A stretch of 64,000 bases of DNA from Bacteroidales bacterium WCE2008 (lineage in GTDB: Bacteria; Bacteroidota; Bacteroidia; Bacteroidales; UBA932): assembly GCA_900167925.1 (NCBI GenBank), contig FUZM01000003.1, positions 1-64,000 of the forward strand, read 5' to 3'. Each line of letters starts with the position of its first letter. The first letter of the stretch is position 1. The translations under genes were made by a program, and so were the position numbers. Positions 35,835 to 45,117 of this stretch are shown one piece after another. The notes below the pieces were generated by a model. That model saw nothing but the letters and a program-made list of their open reading frames with translations, was not told the origin of the DNA and made no database searches.

Positions 35835-36941
35835 ATGAATTGGTCAGAGTCAGACAGAGAATACATGCAGGAAGCGATATCGCTTGCTGAGAGAGGCCGG
35901 GGACACACATCTCCGAACCCGCTGGTAGGATGCGTCATAGTCAAGGACGGCCGCACCCTAGGACGTGGCTGGCACCGCAAATATGGCGACCTCCATGCAG
36001 AACGCGAAGCCCTTCGCGACTGCACTGAAAACCCGGCAGGAGCCACCGCCTATGTAACTCTGGAGCCATGCTGCCACCATGGTAAGCAGCCTCCATGCAC
36101 TGACGCCCTTATCGAAGCCGGGATCGCAAGAGTCATCGTCGGAGCCACCGATCCCAATCCGCTTGTCGGAGGAAAAGGGATCGCCATCCTCCGGGAGAAC
36201 GGAATCATGGTCGAGACTGGGTTGTGCGAAGGAGAGATTCTTGAACAGAACCGTATCTTCTTCAAGTATATCACGGAAAGAAAGCCTTGGGTAACCCTCA
36301 AGGTCGCCATGACCCTAGACGGGAAGATCGCCACCGCTGACGGAGACTCGCGCTGGGTGACATCCGAGTCCTCCCGGCAGTTCGTCCAGCAATTGCGAGG
36401 ATACCATTCCGGAATATGCGTAGGAAAAGGGACTGTCGTATATGACGACCCGATGCTGGACTGCCGCTTCGAGGGGCTGGACAACCCGGTCCGGATTATT
36501 CCGGACAGCATGGCATCCATATCCCCTGAGAGCAGGATTGTCAGGACGGCCGGGCAATGCAGGACAATCATCGCCCACACGGACGCAGCGCCGGCTTCAA
36601 GACTGGAGCAACTGAACACGCTCGGAGTCGAGACCCTGCCCTGCCTGTCAGAGAATGGGCATACTGACATCAGTGACATGCTCCGACGTCTCGGGGAGAT
36701 GCGCATAGACTCGATATTGCTCGAAGGTGGCGAAGAACTCAACTGGAGTTTCATCGAGAATGGCCTTGTAGATGAATATTACATCTTCGTCGCGCCGAAG
36801 ATACTGGGAGGAAAAGATGCGAAGACAACAGTCGGAGGCGCCGGCTTTCCCAAGATGGCAGACGCTCTGGACATCTCGATAAAGGACGTCAGACAGTTCG
36901 GCCCGGACATATTGATACATGGATATGCAAAAAACAGATAG
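35835..36941 (+). CDS. ribD: riboflavin biosynthesis deaminase/reductase RibD
   Basis: The 368-aa bifunctional enzyme deaminates the pyrimidine product of GTP cyclohydrolase II and reduces its ribosyl side chain. The N-terminal deaminase has the zinc site HAE and PCCHHGKQPPC. The C-terminal reductase starts at PWVTLKVAMTLDGKIATADGDSRW and contains SILLEGGEELNWSF. ATG 35835 is chosen because the upstream in-frame ATG at 35793 lies inside the attenuator hairpin. It is the first gene of ribD-ribE-ribBA-ribH and controlled by the FMN riboswitch. Confidence 0.97.
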   Translation: MNWSESDREYMQEAISLAERGRGHTSPNPLVGCVIVKDGRTLGRGWHRKYGDLHAEREALRDCTENPAGATAYVTLEPCCHHGKQPPCTDALIEAGIARVIVGATDPNPLVGGKGIAILRENGIMVETGLCEGEILEQNRIFFKYITERKPWVTLKVAMTLDGKIATADGDSRWVTSESSRQFVQQLRGYHSGICVGKGTVVYDDPMLDCRFEGLDNPVRIIPDSMASISPESRIVRTAGQCRTIIAHTDAAPASRLEQLNTLGVETLPCLSENGHTDISDMLRRLGEMRIDSILLEGGEELNWSFIENGLVDEYYIFVAPKILGGKDAKTTVGGAGFPKMADALDISIKDVRQFGPDILIHGYAKNR

Positions 36942-36944
36942 CGG

Positions 36945-37595
36945 ATGTTTACAGGAATTATAGAAGAAACAGGCACGGTCCAGTCCGTCACGAGACATGG
37001 ATCCAGCATCGCGCTGTGCATCGCGGCCGACAAGGTCACGGAAGGCACGGTCGTCGGAGACAGCATAGCCGTCAACGGAGTCTGCCTTACGGTCACTTCG
37101 CTGAACGGCAAGAGATTCACCGCCGACGTAATGCCGGAAACTGTCCACAGGACATCTCTCAGCAAGCTTGCCGCAGGATCGAAAGTCAATCTTGAAAGGG
37201 CTCTGAGGGCATCTGACCGTCTTGGGGGCCATATTGTCTCCGGGCATGTGGACGGATGCGGAGTCATCGGATCCATGGTCAGAGACGGAATTGCGACAAG
37301 AGTCACCGTCAAACTCCCGGAATCATTGCTCAGATATATAGCTGTCAAGGGCTCCGTCACGATAGACGGCGTAAGCCTTACGGTTACGGATGTGGACAGC
37401 CATTCATTCTCCGTATCCCTGATTCCTCAGACAAAGGCTGTGACAACTTTGGGCGATGCCAAGGTCGGCAAAGTAGTCAACGTCGAAGTAGACCTGCTCG
37501 CGCGGTACACGGAGCGGCTGCTTTCGGCAGGAAGAAAACAAGAAACAAAAGAAAGCGGCCTTTCATTGGAATGGCTGGCAGAAAACGGATTTTAG
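36945..37595 (+). CDS. ribE: riboflavin synthase alpha subunit
   Basis: The 216-aa enzyme makes riboflavin from two molecules of dimethylribityllumazine. It begins [12 protein letters not shown] and has two lumazine-binding repeats, with VNGVCLTV in the first and IDGVSLTV in the second, and the block [11 protein letters not shown]. It follows ribD by 3 bases and precedes ribBA by 4. Length is normal for the family. Confidence 0.97.
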   Translation: MFTGIIEETGTVQSVTRHGSSIALCIAADKVTEGTVVGDSIAVNGVCLTVTSLNGKRFTADVMPETVHRTSLSKLAAGSKVNLERALRASDRLGGHIVSGHVDGCGVIGSMVRDGIATRVTVKLPESLLRYIAVKGSVTIDGVSLTVTDVDSHSFSVSLIPQTKAVTTLGDAKVGKVVNVEVDLLARYTERLLSAGRKQETKESGLSLEWLAENGF

Positions 37596-37599
37596 ATAT

Positions 37600-38808
37600 A
37601 TGGAGAAAAAAGAATTCTCAACGATTGAAGAAGCCCTCGCAGAACTTAAGGAAGGGCATATGATAGTTGTCATCGACGACCCTGAAAGGGAAAATGAAGG
37701 AGACCTCATCTGTGCCGCACGCCATGCGACCCCGGAGAACATAAACTTCATGGCAACATATGGAAAGGGACTGATATGCATGCCCATGAGCGAGTCATAC
37801 ACGACGAAGCTTGACCTGGGCCAGATGGTCTCATACAACACTGACAACCACGGGACGGCATTTACCGTATCGATCGACCATATCTCGACAACCACCGGAA
37901 TCTCGGCCGTCGAACGGTCAGTAACAGCAATGAAATGCATATCCCCTGATGCCCATCCGGCAGATTTCAGGAGGCCGGGGCACATGTTCCCCCTCAAGGC
38001 AAGGAAAGGAGGAGTACTGATTAGGGCCGGACACACTGAAGCTACCGTGGACCTTATGCGTCTTGCCGGAATGGAGGAATGCGGTCTATGCTGCGAGATC
38101 ATGAGCGACGACGGTACGATGATGCGTACCAGGGAACTGGTCGCATTTGCCAAGAAACATGGATTGAAGATAATCTCCATCGCCGACCTTATCCGTTACC
38201 GCCGCAGGCATGAGAAAACGGTGGAAAGGATCACCACGGCGGACCTTCCGACGAAATATGGCCATTTCAAGGCATATGGATATGTGAGCGTGATTACCGG
38301 CGAGCATCATGTAGCCCTGGTGAAGGGAGACGTAACCACGGATGAGCCTGTACTTTGCAGGGTCCATTCCGAATGTCTTACGGGCGACGCCTTCGGCTCC
38401 CTGAGATGCGACTGCGGGGAGCAGCTTGAGGAAGCGCTGCGCCGCATTGAAGAGACCGGACGCGGAGTGCTTCTTTACCTCAGGCAGGAAGGACGAGGCA
38501 TTGGCCTTATCAACAAGCTGCGCGCCTACAACCTGCAGGACAAGGGCATGGACACGGTGGAGGCCAACGTCGCGCTGGGCTTCGCGCCTGACCTTCGCGA
38601 GTACGGCACCGGAGCGGCAATCCTTGCGGACCTGGGAATCAGGAAACTCGCTATCATGACCAACAACCCGGAGAAGATCAGCGGTCTTGACGGATATGGT
38701 CTTGAAATCGTACGCAGAGAGCCGATCGAGATACGGAGCAACGAGAACAACGAGCGCTACCTGCGAACCAAATGCAGCAAGATGGGCCACATACTCCACA
38801 TCAAATAA
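37600..38808 (+). CDS. ribBA: DHBP synthase / GTP cyclohydrolase II fusion
   Basis: This 402-aa fusion supplies both starting substrates of riboflavin synthesis. The N-terminal DHBP synthase domain shows [11 protein letters not shown] and the RPGHMFPL and [10 protein letters not shown] blocks. The C-terminal GTP cyclohydrolase II domain has the zinc-binding region [20 protein letters not shown] and RQEGRGIGL. It is the third gene of the riboflavin operon. Confidence 0.97.
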   Translation: MEKKEFSTIEEALAELKEGHMIVVIDDPERENEGDLICAARHATPENINFMATYGKGLICMPMSESYTTKLDLGQMVSYNTDNHGTAFTVSIDHISTTTGISAVERSVTAMKCISPDAHPADFRRPGHMFPLKARKGGVLIRAGHTEATVDLMRLAGMEECGLCCEIMSDDGTMMRTRELVAFAKKHGLKIISIADLIRYRRRHEKTVERITTADLPTKYGHFKAYGYVSVITGEHHVALVKGDVTTDEPVLCRVHSECLTGDAFGSLRCDCGEQLEEALRRIEETGRGVLLYLRQEGRGIGLINKLRAYNLQDKGMDTVEANVALGFAPDLREYGTGAAILADLGIRKLAIMTNNPEKISGLDGYGLEIVRREPIEIRSNENNERYLRTKCSKMGHILHIK

Positions 38809-38847
38809 TCATATACGGAAAACAACAGACAATAAAACATCAATAAA

Positions 38848-39312
38848 ATGAAGACACTCGAAGGAAACCTTATTGCGTCAGGCCAGAAAATCGGCATCGT
38901 CGCATCAAGATTCAATGAATTCATCACAGGCAAGCTGCTTGGTGGAGCCGAAGACTCATTCATCCGCCATGGCGGAAATCCGGACGATCTTGAAGTCGCC
39001 TGGGTGCCGGGAGCTTTCGAGATCCCGCTAATTGCCAAGAAGATGGCCATGTCCAAGAAATACGACGCAATCGTATGTCTCGGAGCCGTCATCCGCGGAG
39101 ATACTCCCCACTTCGACATGGTTGCCGGCGAATCAGTCAAAGGCATCGCCCAGGTAGGGCTTGAAAGCGGAATCCCTGTAATCTACGGAGTCCTTACCAC
39201 CGAGACCATCGAGCAGGCGGTGGAGAGGGCCGGCACAAAGGCCGGAAACAAAGGTTTCGATGCCATGACTACGGCCATAGAGATGACTAATCTGTCAAAG
39301 GTCATTCTTTGA
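38848..39312 (+). CDS. ribH: lumazine synthase
   Basis: The 154-aa subunit condenses the RibD product with DHBP to give dimethylribityllumazine and normally assembles into pentamers or a 60-mer. It has [23 protein letters not shown], the [13 protein letters not shown] block with the catalytic His, and [11 protein letters not shown]. It closes the operon after a 39-base gap and is followed at once by a duplicated gene fragment. Confidence 0.97.
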   Translation: MKTLEGNLIASGQKIGIVASRFNEFITGKLLGGAEDSFIRHGGNPDDLEVAWVPGAFEIPLIAKKMAMSKKYDAIVCLGAVIRGDTPHFDMVAGESVKGIAQVGLESGIPVIYGVLTTETIEQAVERAGTKAGNKGFDAMTTAIEMTNLSKVIL

Positions 39313-39335
39313 CAGACTGATAGATGCCATCGTCC

Positions 39336-39413
39336 GGCAGGGTCAAGAACTATTATACAGATGAACCGGCAGCCTTCAATCTGAATTTCGGCTACCGGTT
39401 CATTATACGTTAG
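39336..39413 (+). pseudogene. 3' fragment of the anti-sigma/barrel gene
   Basis: This translates in frame as the last 25 codons of the barrel protein, with a few changes (NYYTDEPAAFNLNFGYRFIIR, compared with NYYTDKPAAFNLNIGYRFMIR in the intact gene at 32431-33681), and ends in TAG. It lies 9 bases before the DUF606 transporter's 3' end, just as the intact gene lies beside the transporter remnant at 33691. It has no 5' part. Confidence 0.85.
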
Positions 39414-39452
39414 TTCTTGTAACTAGAAGTATATCAAGACGACTCCTGCGAG
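39336..39452. repeat. duplicated gene junction, copy B
   Basis: This is the counterpart of 33601-33720. Here the transporter gene is intact and the barrel gene is a fragment, which is the reverse of copy A. Confidence 0.8.
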
Positions 39453-40334
39453 AACGACAGCTATTCCCAGATACTGGGTGAGGGAGACATGTACCTTACG
39501 GGCCTTGAAAAAGCCGAAACGGTCGATAAGGATGCTCGCTCCGAGCTGGCCCAGAATACTTACCACTGAAAGCAGTCCGATTCCGAGTATAGGAGCGAAG
39601 GCCGCATAACCGATAACTATCGCCAGACCCAGCAATCCGCCAATCCAGATCCAGAGAGGGCCCTTGATCGGGAACATCCCAGCAAGACATCTGCGTTCAT
39701 TCCTGATCGAAAGAATCAGGAGGAACAGTATTACCGTCGAAATCAGGGACGAAATGAAGGCCGCCTGCACCGGAGAATTCAGGCAGACGCCGAGAGTTCC
39801 GTTGACTGCGGACTGTGCCGCCAGCATCGCGCCGGCAACAACTCCGAGAGCCTGCCAGAGTATCCTATGGCCATGATGCATGTCGCTCTTCTCCCCTTTC
39901 TTGAGTACGACCATAAATACGCCGGCGACGGCAACGAGAGTTCCCGCTATACGCATAGGGTTCATCGGCTTGACCTCGGCGCCGAAGAGACCGGTACTGT
40001 CGATGATCATACTCATGGCAATCTGTCCCAGAATCGGCAGAAGCACCGTCTGGATGCTTCCGATCTTCGGAAAGAGTATGACGAACGAGGTAAGGGCTGC
40101 GAATCCGAAGACACCGCCCAGCCAGGCATACCACGGGATTCCGGCGAGGCCGGTAACCATGGAGCCCAGTACAGGGATGTTGATAAGGAACAGTACGATA
40201 GTTCCGATCAGGAAAGCGACCATAGTAGCGGCGAACGCCGAGTTCAGACGGATCTGCAACTGAGCATTGATCGCCGTCTGGGCAGGGGTGCACATTCCTA
40301 TGATGCAAACCAGCAGAAGAAATAAGATTGTCAT
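39423..40334 (-). CDS. DMT-family transporter (DUF606 / YdcZ-like, tandem)
   Basis: This 303-aa integral membrane protein has about ten membrane segments arranged as two DUF606 units (first half with NAQLQIRLNSAFAATMVAFLIGT, second with AQSAVNGTLGVCLNSPVQAAFIS). Members of this small-multidrug-resistance-like group are inner-membrane transporters of unknown substrate. It ends with LAGVVLIYF, the part that is duplicated as a remnant at 33691. It is divergent from nothing nearby and sits 8 bases downstream of htpG on the same strand, so it may be co-transcribed with it. Confidence 0.88.
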   Translation of the reverse strand: MTILFLLLVCIIGMCTPAQTAINAQLQIRLNSAFAATMVAFLIGTIVLFLINIPVLGSMVTGLAGIPWYAWLGGVFGFAALTSFVILFPKIGSIQTVLLPILGQIAMSMIIDSTGLFGAEVKPMNPMRIAGTLVAVAGVFMVVLKKGEKSDMHHGHRILWQALGVVAGAMLAAQSAVNGTLGVCLNSPVQAAFISSLISTVILFLLILSIRNERRCLAGMFPIKGPLWIWIGGLLGLAIVIGYAAFAPILGIGLLSVVSILGQLGASILIDRFGFFKARKVHVSLTQYLGIAVVLAGVVLIYF

Positions 40335-40342
40335 ATATTTTT

Positions 40343-42337
40343 CTATTTAAGATAGGCGTCAGTCACGACCTTGCGGCTGCGGGCGATGAAATCGCTCAGG
40401 GCCTTTCCCTTCAGCATGCCGTTGGCAAGCAATGCCAGGTCTGCAATCTGATGCAGGATTTCGTTCTTGGATGCGAATGCCTCGATGTCAGACCTGTGGG
40501 CCTTGCGCACAGCCTCGCGGGCCTCACGCGCTTTGGTCTTCTCTTCTTCCGTAGCGGACTCCGGAGCCTCTGCAGGAAGCTCGGCCTGAGGTGCGACCTC
40601 GGCTTTCTCGGCCTCCATCACTTTGGCGACCAGAGGATTCTGCATGTTGACTGTAATATTGTAAGACTTCGGCAGTTCTCCGTAGAAGTTCATTCCACCG
40701 CCAAGAGCCGACATCTCTCTGTATCGGCGCATGAATTCGCTCTGAGTGATCAGAATCGGATCCGCGTCCTCACCGAGATTGTCGCCGGTGACGTAATAGT
40801 CGTTCCCCTCCGGAAGCACGGCCTTGAACATGTTCTCGAGATCATATCTCTGCTCTTCGTTCATCTCAGGACGGATCTTCTCCTCTTTCGGGATCAGGTT
40901 CTCGACGGCGTCGGAATCGACCCTGGCAAAGCGGACGTTCTCGAGTTTCTGCTCGAGCAGATTGACGAAGTGGGAGTCGAGTTCGCAGTCCATATGAAGC
41001 ACATCGTAGCCCTTGTTCTTGGCGGCTTCGATGAAAGGATACTGACCCTCGATATCGGTGGCATAGAGGAAGACGGTCTTCTTGTCCTTATCGGTCTGCT
41101 CCCCTTCCACGGCCTTCTTGTATTCGTCGAAGCTGAAGTATTTGCCTTCGGTGTTCTTGACAAGGGCGAACTTGAGACCTCTCTCGCCGAACTTTTCGTC
41201 GGAGAGCATGCCATACTCGATGAAGAGCTTGATATTGTCCCATTTGCTTTCGAGAGCCTTGCGCTCGTCCTTGAAGATTTCCTCGAGCCTGTCGGCGACC
41301 TTCTTGGTGATGTAACCGGAGATCTTCTTTACGTTGGCATCGCTCTGGAGATAGCTTCTGGAAACATTCAGAGGAATGTCCGGAGAGTCGATCACGCCAT
41401 GGAGAAGAGTAAGGAAATCAGGAACTATATTGTCCACATGGTCAGTAACGAACATCTGGTTGCAGTAGAGCTGGATGTTGTTCTTCTCGATGGCCATTCT
41501 TTCCTTGATCTTCGGGAAGTAAAGGATACCAGTAAGCTGGAAAGGATAATCCACGTTCAGATGGATCCAGAACATCGGATCTTCCTTCATCGGATAGAGG
41601 GCCTTGTAGAAATTGAGATAATCCTCATCCTTGAGCTCTGAAGGAGTCTTTGTCCAGAGAGGCTCCACGTTGTTGATTACCTGATCCTTATCGGTATCGA
41701 CGTATTTGCCGTCCTTCCATTCCTGCTCTTTTCCGAAGATTACCGGAACAGGCATGAAGCGGCAGTATTTCTGGAGAAGGCTCTTGATCTTGCCGCTGTT
41801 GGCATACTCGGCTGAATCGCTGTCAAGATAGAGGGTGATGACTGTACCCCTGTCGGTCTTGTCTGATTCCTCGATCTTGTATTCAGGGCTGCCATCACAC
41901 GACCAGCGCACGGCTTTTGAGCCTTCTTTCCAGCTGAGAGTATCTATCGTGACCTTTTCGGATACCATGAAGGCTGAATAGAATCCGAGGCCGAAATGGC
42001 CGATTATGCTTCCGATCTGGTCCTTATATTTCTCGAGGAATTCGCCTGCTGAAGAAAAAGCTATCTGGTTTATATATTTATCCACTTCCTCCTCTGTCAT
42101 ACCGATACCACGGTCTATGACTTTGAGAACCTTTTCTTTCTCATCCAGTTCTATACGGACATCTATATCTCCCGTCTCGCCCTTGAAATCACCTGAAGAG
42201 GCAAGCGCCTTCATCTTCTGGGATGCATCTACCGCATTGGCGACAAGTTCACGAAGGAATATCTCGTGATCGCTATAAAGAAACTGTTTGATTACCGGGA
42301 ATATATTCTCGGTGGTTACTCCAATTTTTCCTTTCAT
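40343..42337 (-). CDS. htpG: molecular chaperone HtpG (Hsp90)
   Basis: The 664-aa chaperone is the bacterial Hsp90. The N-terminal ATPase domain shows LRELVANAVDASQK, DRGIGMTEEEV, and GHFGLGFYSAFMV. The middle domain shows LYCNQMFVTDHV and IDSPDIPLNVSRSYLQ. The C-terminal dimerisation domain ends before DAYLK, with an Ala/Glu-rich insertion around residue 590. In the leader, a hairpin and a sigma-54-like element with a palindrome resemble those upstream of groES. Confidence 0.98.
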   Translation of the reverse strand: MKGKIGVTTENIFPVIKQFLYSDHEIFLRELVANAVDASQKMKALASSGDFKGETGDIDVRIELDEKEKVLKVIDRGIGMTEEEVDKYINQIAFSSAGEFLEKYKDQIGSIIGHFGLGFYSAFMVSEKVTIDTLSWKEGSKAVRWSCDGSPEYKIEESDKTDRGTVITLYLDSDSAEYANSGKIKSLLQKYCRFMPVPVIFGKEQEWKDGKYVDTDKDQVINNVEPLWTKTPSELKDEDYLNFYKALYPMKEDPMFWIHLNVDYPFQLTGILYFPKIKERMAIEKNNIQLYCNQMFVTDHVDNIVPDFLTLLHGVIDSPDIPLNVSRSYLQSDANVKKISGYITKKVADRLEEIFKDERKALESKWDNIKLFIEYGMLSDEKFGERGLKFALVKNTEGKYFSFDEYKKAVEGEQTDKDKKTVFLYATDIEGQYPFIEAAKNKGYDVLHMDCELDSHFVNLLEQKLENVRFARVDSDAVENLIPKEEKIRPEMNEEQRYDLENMFKAVLPEGNDYYVTGDNLGEDADPILITQSEFMRRYREMSALGGGMNFYGELPKSYNITVNMQNPLVAKVMEAEKAEVAPQAELPAEAPESATEEEKTKAREAREAVRKAHRSDIEAFASKNEILHQIADLALLANGMLKGKALSDFIARSRKVVTDAYLK

Positions 42338-42358
42338 ATCAATTCTTCTGAATAATAA

Positions 42359-42381
42359 CGGACAGCATATGCTGCTGTCCG
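42359..42381 (-). promoter_or_regulatory. hairpin at the 5' end of the htpG leader
   Basis: This is a 9-bp stem (CGGACAGCA / TGCTGTCCG) with a 5-base loop, overlapping the start point predicted from the sigma-54-like element (about 42377). It resembles the groES leader hairpin in position but not in sequence. It might instead be the terminator of the ligase gene, though no good T-run follows. Confidence 0.4.
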
Positions 42382-42387
42382 CTATAA

Positions 42388-42428
42388 GTCAAAATACATT
42401 CCAGACAGCCAAAACTGCCAAAATGTCA
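42388..42428 (-). promoter_or_regulatory. sigma-54-like promoter plus palindrome upstream of htpG
   Basis: Read on the minus strand, TGACATTTTGGCAG (42428 to 42415) is followed after 10 bases by CTGGAATG-TATT-TTGAC (42404 to 42388). The order and spacing agree with the groES element (TGCCATTTTGTCAG, 9 bases, TTGGCACG-GCTA-TTGAT). The -24 half is weaker than at groES. The palindrome starts right after the ligase stop codon. Confidence 0.5.
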
Positions 42429-44072
42429 CTATTTGTACATAAATCTCTTTATGCTCATCTTAGGAGTCTTCTCGAAAGGTTCCTTGACGATTTCCACCTT
42501 GGTAAGCTGGCTGTATGCAGGGAGTTTCTTGTTGGCTCCGCCACGGATATTCTCCGGGATCTCGGATACTGCCTCAGGATCGAGCAAAGCCTTTGCTATG
42601 GCCTGTTCGTCGAGGAATACAAGAGCGACAAGCTTTCCGCCCCTGTCCACAACGACAGTCTCGAGCACATAATCCTGATTGTTCACGACTGCCTCGATCT
42701 CTTCAGGATAGATATTCTGGCCGGAAGGGCCGAGGATCATGTTCTTGGAGCGGCCTCTGATGAAGAGGTTGCCGTCGTTGTCTATGATTCCGAGGTCTCC
42801 TGTACGCAGGAAGCCGTCCTCCGTGAATGCATTTGCCGAAGCCTCAGGATTCTTGAAATATCCAAGACAGATATTCTCGCCCTTGGCCTGGATCTCGCCG
42901 ACGACATTGTGAGGGTCATCGGAAGCAATCCTTACGACGGCGCAGTCAACCGGCTTGCCGCATGATCCTGCGACATATCTGGACGGAAGCTCGTAGGCAA
43001 GCAGAGGACAGGCCTCAGTCATACCGTAGCCCACAGTATAAGGAAGTCCGATCTTACGGAACCATTTCTCGATTTCAGGATTGACGGCGGCGCCACCCAT
43101 GATGAACTGCTGCACATTTCCTCCGAAGGCATCGATAAGTCCCTGGCGGATTTTCTTGTATATCAGCTTGTTGACAAGCGGAATCTTGGTAAGGAAAGAA
43201 ATCGCAGGCTTGTCGAGGACCGGTTTGATCTTGGATTTGAAGATCTTCTCCATGACCAGAGGAACAGTGATCAACAGATATGGCTTGACCTCGGCGAAAG
43301 CTTTGAGCAGTGCGGAAGGGGTCGGAGTCTTTCCGAGCCAGTAGATTCCGGTACCGTTTGCGAGAGGATAGAGGAATTCGAAGGCAAGGCCATACATATG
43401 GGCCATAGGAAGCATCGAAACCATCTTGCACTTGTCGGACGTCGGTATGAACCTCTGGGCGAAGTCGATATTGGCGCTGAAGTTCCTATAGGTCAGCATT
43501 ACGCCCTTAGGGCTGCCGGTCGAGCCGGAGGTATAGTTGATCGTGGAGAGGTTGTCGAGGTTGTCGACAGGATACACGACATTGTCAGGGCCGAATCCGT
43601 CAGGGAAGCGCTCGGCGAAGAGCGCATCGAGCTTAGAATAAGCGTCAGTCACTTTCTCGTCTTTGCAGTAAAGCAGTTCCCAGGTCTCGATATTGAGGAC
43701 GACGTTGACATTAGGCATCTTGGAGATATCCATCTTCTCCCACTTGTCCTTGTCGGTAAACAGGATACGGCTCTCGGAATGGTCGACGAGGTAGCACACG
43801 CTGTCCGGGAGGAAGTCGTACAAGATAGGTACGATCACTGCCTCATAGGTATTGACCGCAAGGTAAGAGATACCCCATCTTGCCCCGTTACGGGCGCAGA
43901 GGGCGATCTTGTCACCTTTTGCAATACCTGCTTTTTCAAAGACAATATGGAAACGCTCGATAGAGCGGGCCATCTGGCCGTAAGTGAAGGTTTCTCCTCC
44001 GATATCATTTAAAGCCGGCTTGTCCCAGTATTTTCTTGCTGCGTTCTGAAGTCGGGCTAAATAGTGATCCAT
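42429..44072 (-). CDS. long-chain acyl-CoA synthetase-like AMP-dependent ligase
   Basis: The 547-aa adenylate-forming ligase activates a fatty acid with ATP and transfers it to CoA. It has the P-loop INYTSGSTGSPKGVML, VGYGMTEACPLLAY, the RTGDLGIIDNDGNLFIRGRSKNMI hinge region and a C-terminal Lys (KTPKMSIKRF). The type is close to FadD-like or long-chain acyl-CoA ligases; the exact chain length is not visible. It precedes htpG on the same strand. Confidence 0.92.
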   Translation of the reverse strand: MDHYLARLQNAARKYWDKPALNDIGGETFTYGQMARSIERFHIVFEKAGIAKGDKIALCARNGARWGISYLAVNTYEAVIVPILYDFLPDSVCYLVDHSESRILFTDKDKWEKMDISKMPNVNVVLNIETWELLYCKDEKVTDAYSKLDALFAERFPDGFGPDNVVYPVDNLDNLSTINYTSGSTGSPKGVMLTYRNFSANIDFAQRFIPTSDKCKMVSMLPMAHMYGLAFEFLYPLANGTGIYWLGKTPTPSALLKAFAEVKPYLLITVPLVMEKIFKSKIKPVLDKPAISFLTKIPLVNKLIYKKIRQGLIDAFGGNVQQFIMGGAAVNPEIEKWFRKIGLPYTVGYGMTEACPLLAYELPSRYVAGSCGKPVDCAVVRIASDDPHNVVGEIQAKGENICLGYFKNPEASANAFTEDGFLRTGDLGIIDNDGNLFIRGRSKNMILGPSGQNIYPEEIEAVVNNQDYVLETVVVDRGGKLVALVFLDEQAIAKALLDPEAVSEIPENIRGGANKKLPAYSQLTKVEIVKEPFEKTPKMSIKRFMYK

Positions 44073-44100
44073 AAGCGAAAATTAATTGGTTTTAATACGA

Positions 44101-44148
44101 CAAATATAATAAAAAAACTATTATTAATAACGTTTTTTGCTATATTTG
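44101..44148. promoter_or_regulatory. divergent -7 elements between ligase and HAD genes
   Basis: TATATTTG is found on the minus strand (44108 to 44101) and on the plus strand (44141-44148). Both fit TAnnTTTG; no clear -33 TTTG is seen for either. Confidence 0.35.
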
Positions 44149-44166
44149 CTATCTAAACCAGTGAGT

Positions 44167-45003
44167 ATGAAACGGAAACCGATTGTAGCACTTATCTACG
44201 ATTTCGACGGGACTCTGTCGCCCGGGAACATGCAGGAATTCGGATTCATCCAGGCCATCGGCTCGACTCCTGAAGAGTTCTGGAGCATGAGCGACGGCAT
44301 CGCCCGGGGACAGGACGCCAGCAATATACTCGCCTACATGAAACTCATGTTCGACGAGGCCCATAAACACGGCATCCAGCTGCGCAGGGAGGAGTTCAAG
44401 AAGTTCGGCAAGCACATCCGTCTCTTCGCCGGCGTGCGCGAATGGTTTTCCCTCGTCAACGAGTACGGAAAAGCTCACGGGGTAAGGATTGAGCATTACA
44501 TCAACTCTTCAGGCCTGAAGGAGATCATCGAAGGCACGCCTATCGCCAACGAGTTCAAGCATATCTTCGCATGCACCTTTATATATAACGAAGCCGGAGA
44601 AGCGGAGTGGCCGGGAATCGCCGTGGATTATACGGCGAAGACCCAGTTCATGTTCAAGATCAACAAGGGCATATTCAGTTCCAGGGACGCCAAGCGCGTC
44701 AATGAATCTACAGCCGAGGACAAGAAGAGGATTCCGTTCCCGCATATGATCTATTTCGGAGACGGAGACACTGACGTGCCGTGCATGAAGATCGTGACCA
44801 TGTTCGGAGGCAATTCCATCGCCGTGTTCAACAGCGCCAAACCTGAGAAAAAGGCCGTCGCAGAAAAGCTGCAGAGGCAGGGACGTGTCAACTTCATCGC
44901 CCCTGCGGTCTACACGCAGGACAGCAAGGCCTACCGCATAGTCTGCTCAATTATTGACAAGATAAAAGCAGAAGACGACCTCAAGCACTTGTCGAGGAGG
45001 TAA
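44167..45003 (+). CDS. HAD-family phosphatase (phosphoserine phosphatase-like)
   Basis: The 278-aa cytosolic haloacid-dehalogenase phosphatase has motif I (YDFDGTLSPGN), motif II (INSSGLKEI), a Lys region (PEKKAVAEK), and motif IV (YFGDGDTDVPCM). A long helical cap lies between motifs I and II. ATG 44167 is chosen; the upstream ATG at 44137 falls in the promoter. The exact substrate is not predictable. It is divergent from the ligase gene and followed by the polyamine operon on the same strand. Confidence 0.9.
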   Translation: MKRKPIVALIYDFDGTLSPGNMQEFGFIQAIGSTPEEFWSMSDGIARGQDASNILAYMKLMFDEAHKHGIQLRREEFKKFGKHIRLFAGVREWFSLVNEYGKAHGVRIEHYINSSGLKEIIEGTPIANEFKHIFACTFIYNEAGEAEWPGIAVDYTAKTQFMFKINKGIFSSRDAKRVNESTAEDKKRIPFPHMIYFGDGDTDVPCMKIVTMFGGNSIAVFNSAKPEKKAVAEKLQRQGRVNFIAPAVYTQDSKAYRIVCSIIDKIKAEDDLKHLSRR

Positions 45004-45047
45004 CCCGGCAAGTTGTACCGTTTTACATCAGAAAATGATATATTTTT

Positions 45048-45080
45048 TTTGATGTAGATTGTAATTTTTTCCTATTTTTG
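45048..45080 (+). promoter_or_regulatory. promoter of the outer-membrane protein/potABCD operon
   Basis: TTTG (45048-45051) is followed after 21 bases by TATTTTTG (45073-45080), close to the Bacteroidetes consensus but with a slightly long spacer. It lies 38 bases before the ATG at 45118. Confidence 0.5.
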
Positions 45081-45117
45081 CAGCCATTATTCACGAAATT
45101 AAATTTTATGCGTAAAA

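Noticed and set aside
40328..41641. 437-codon open frame antisense to htpG
   Set aside because: It lies within a certain htpG gene in another frame, starts outside any promoter, and its product is low-complexity (Leu/Asp/Val/Glu rich), as expected from the complement of a biased coding sequence.
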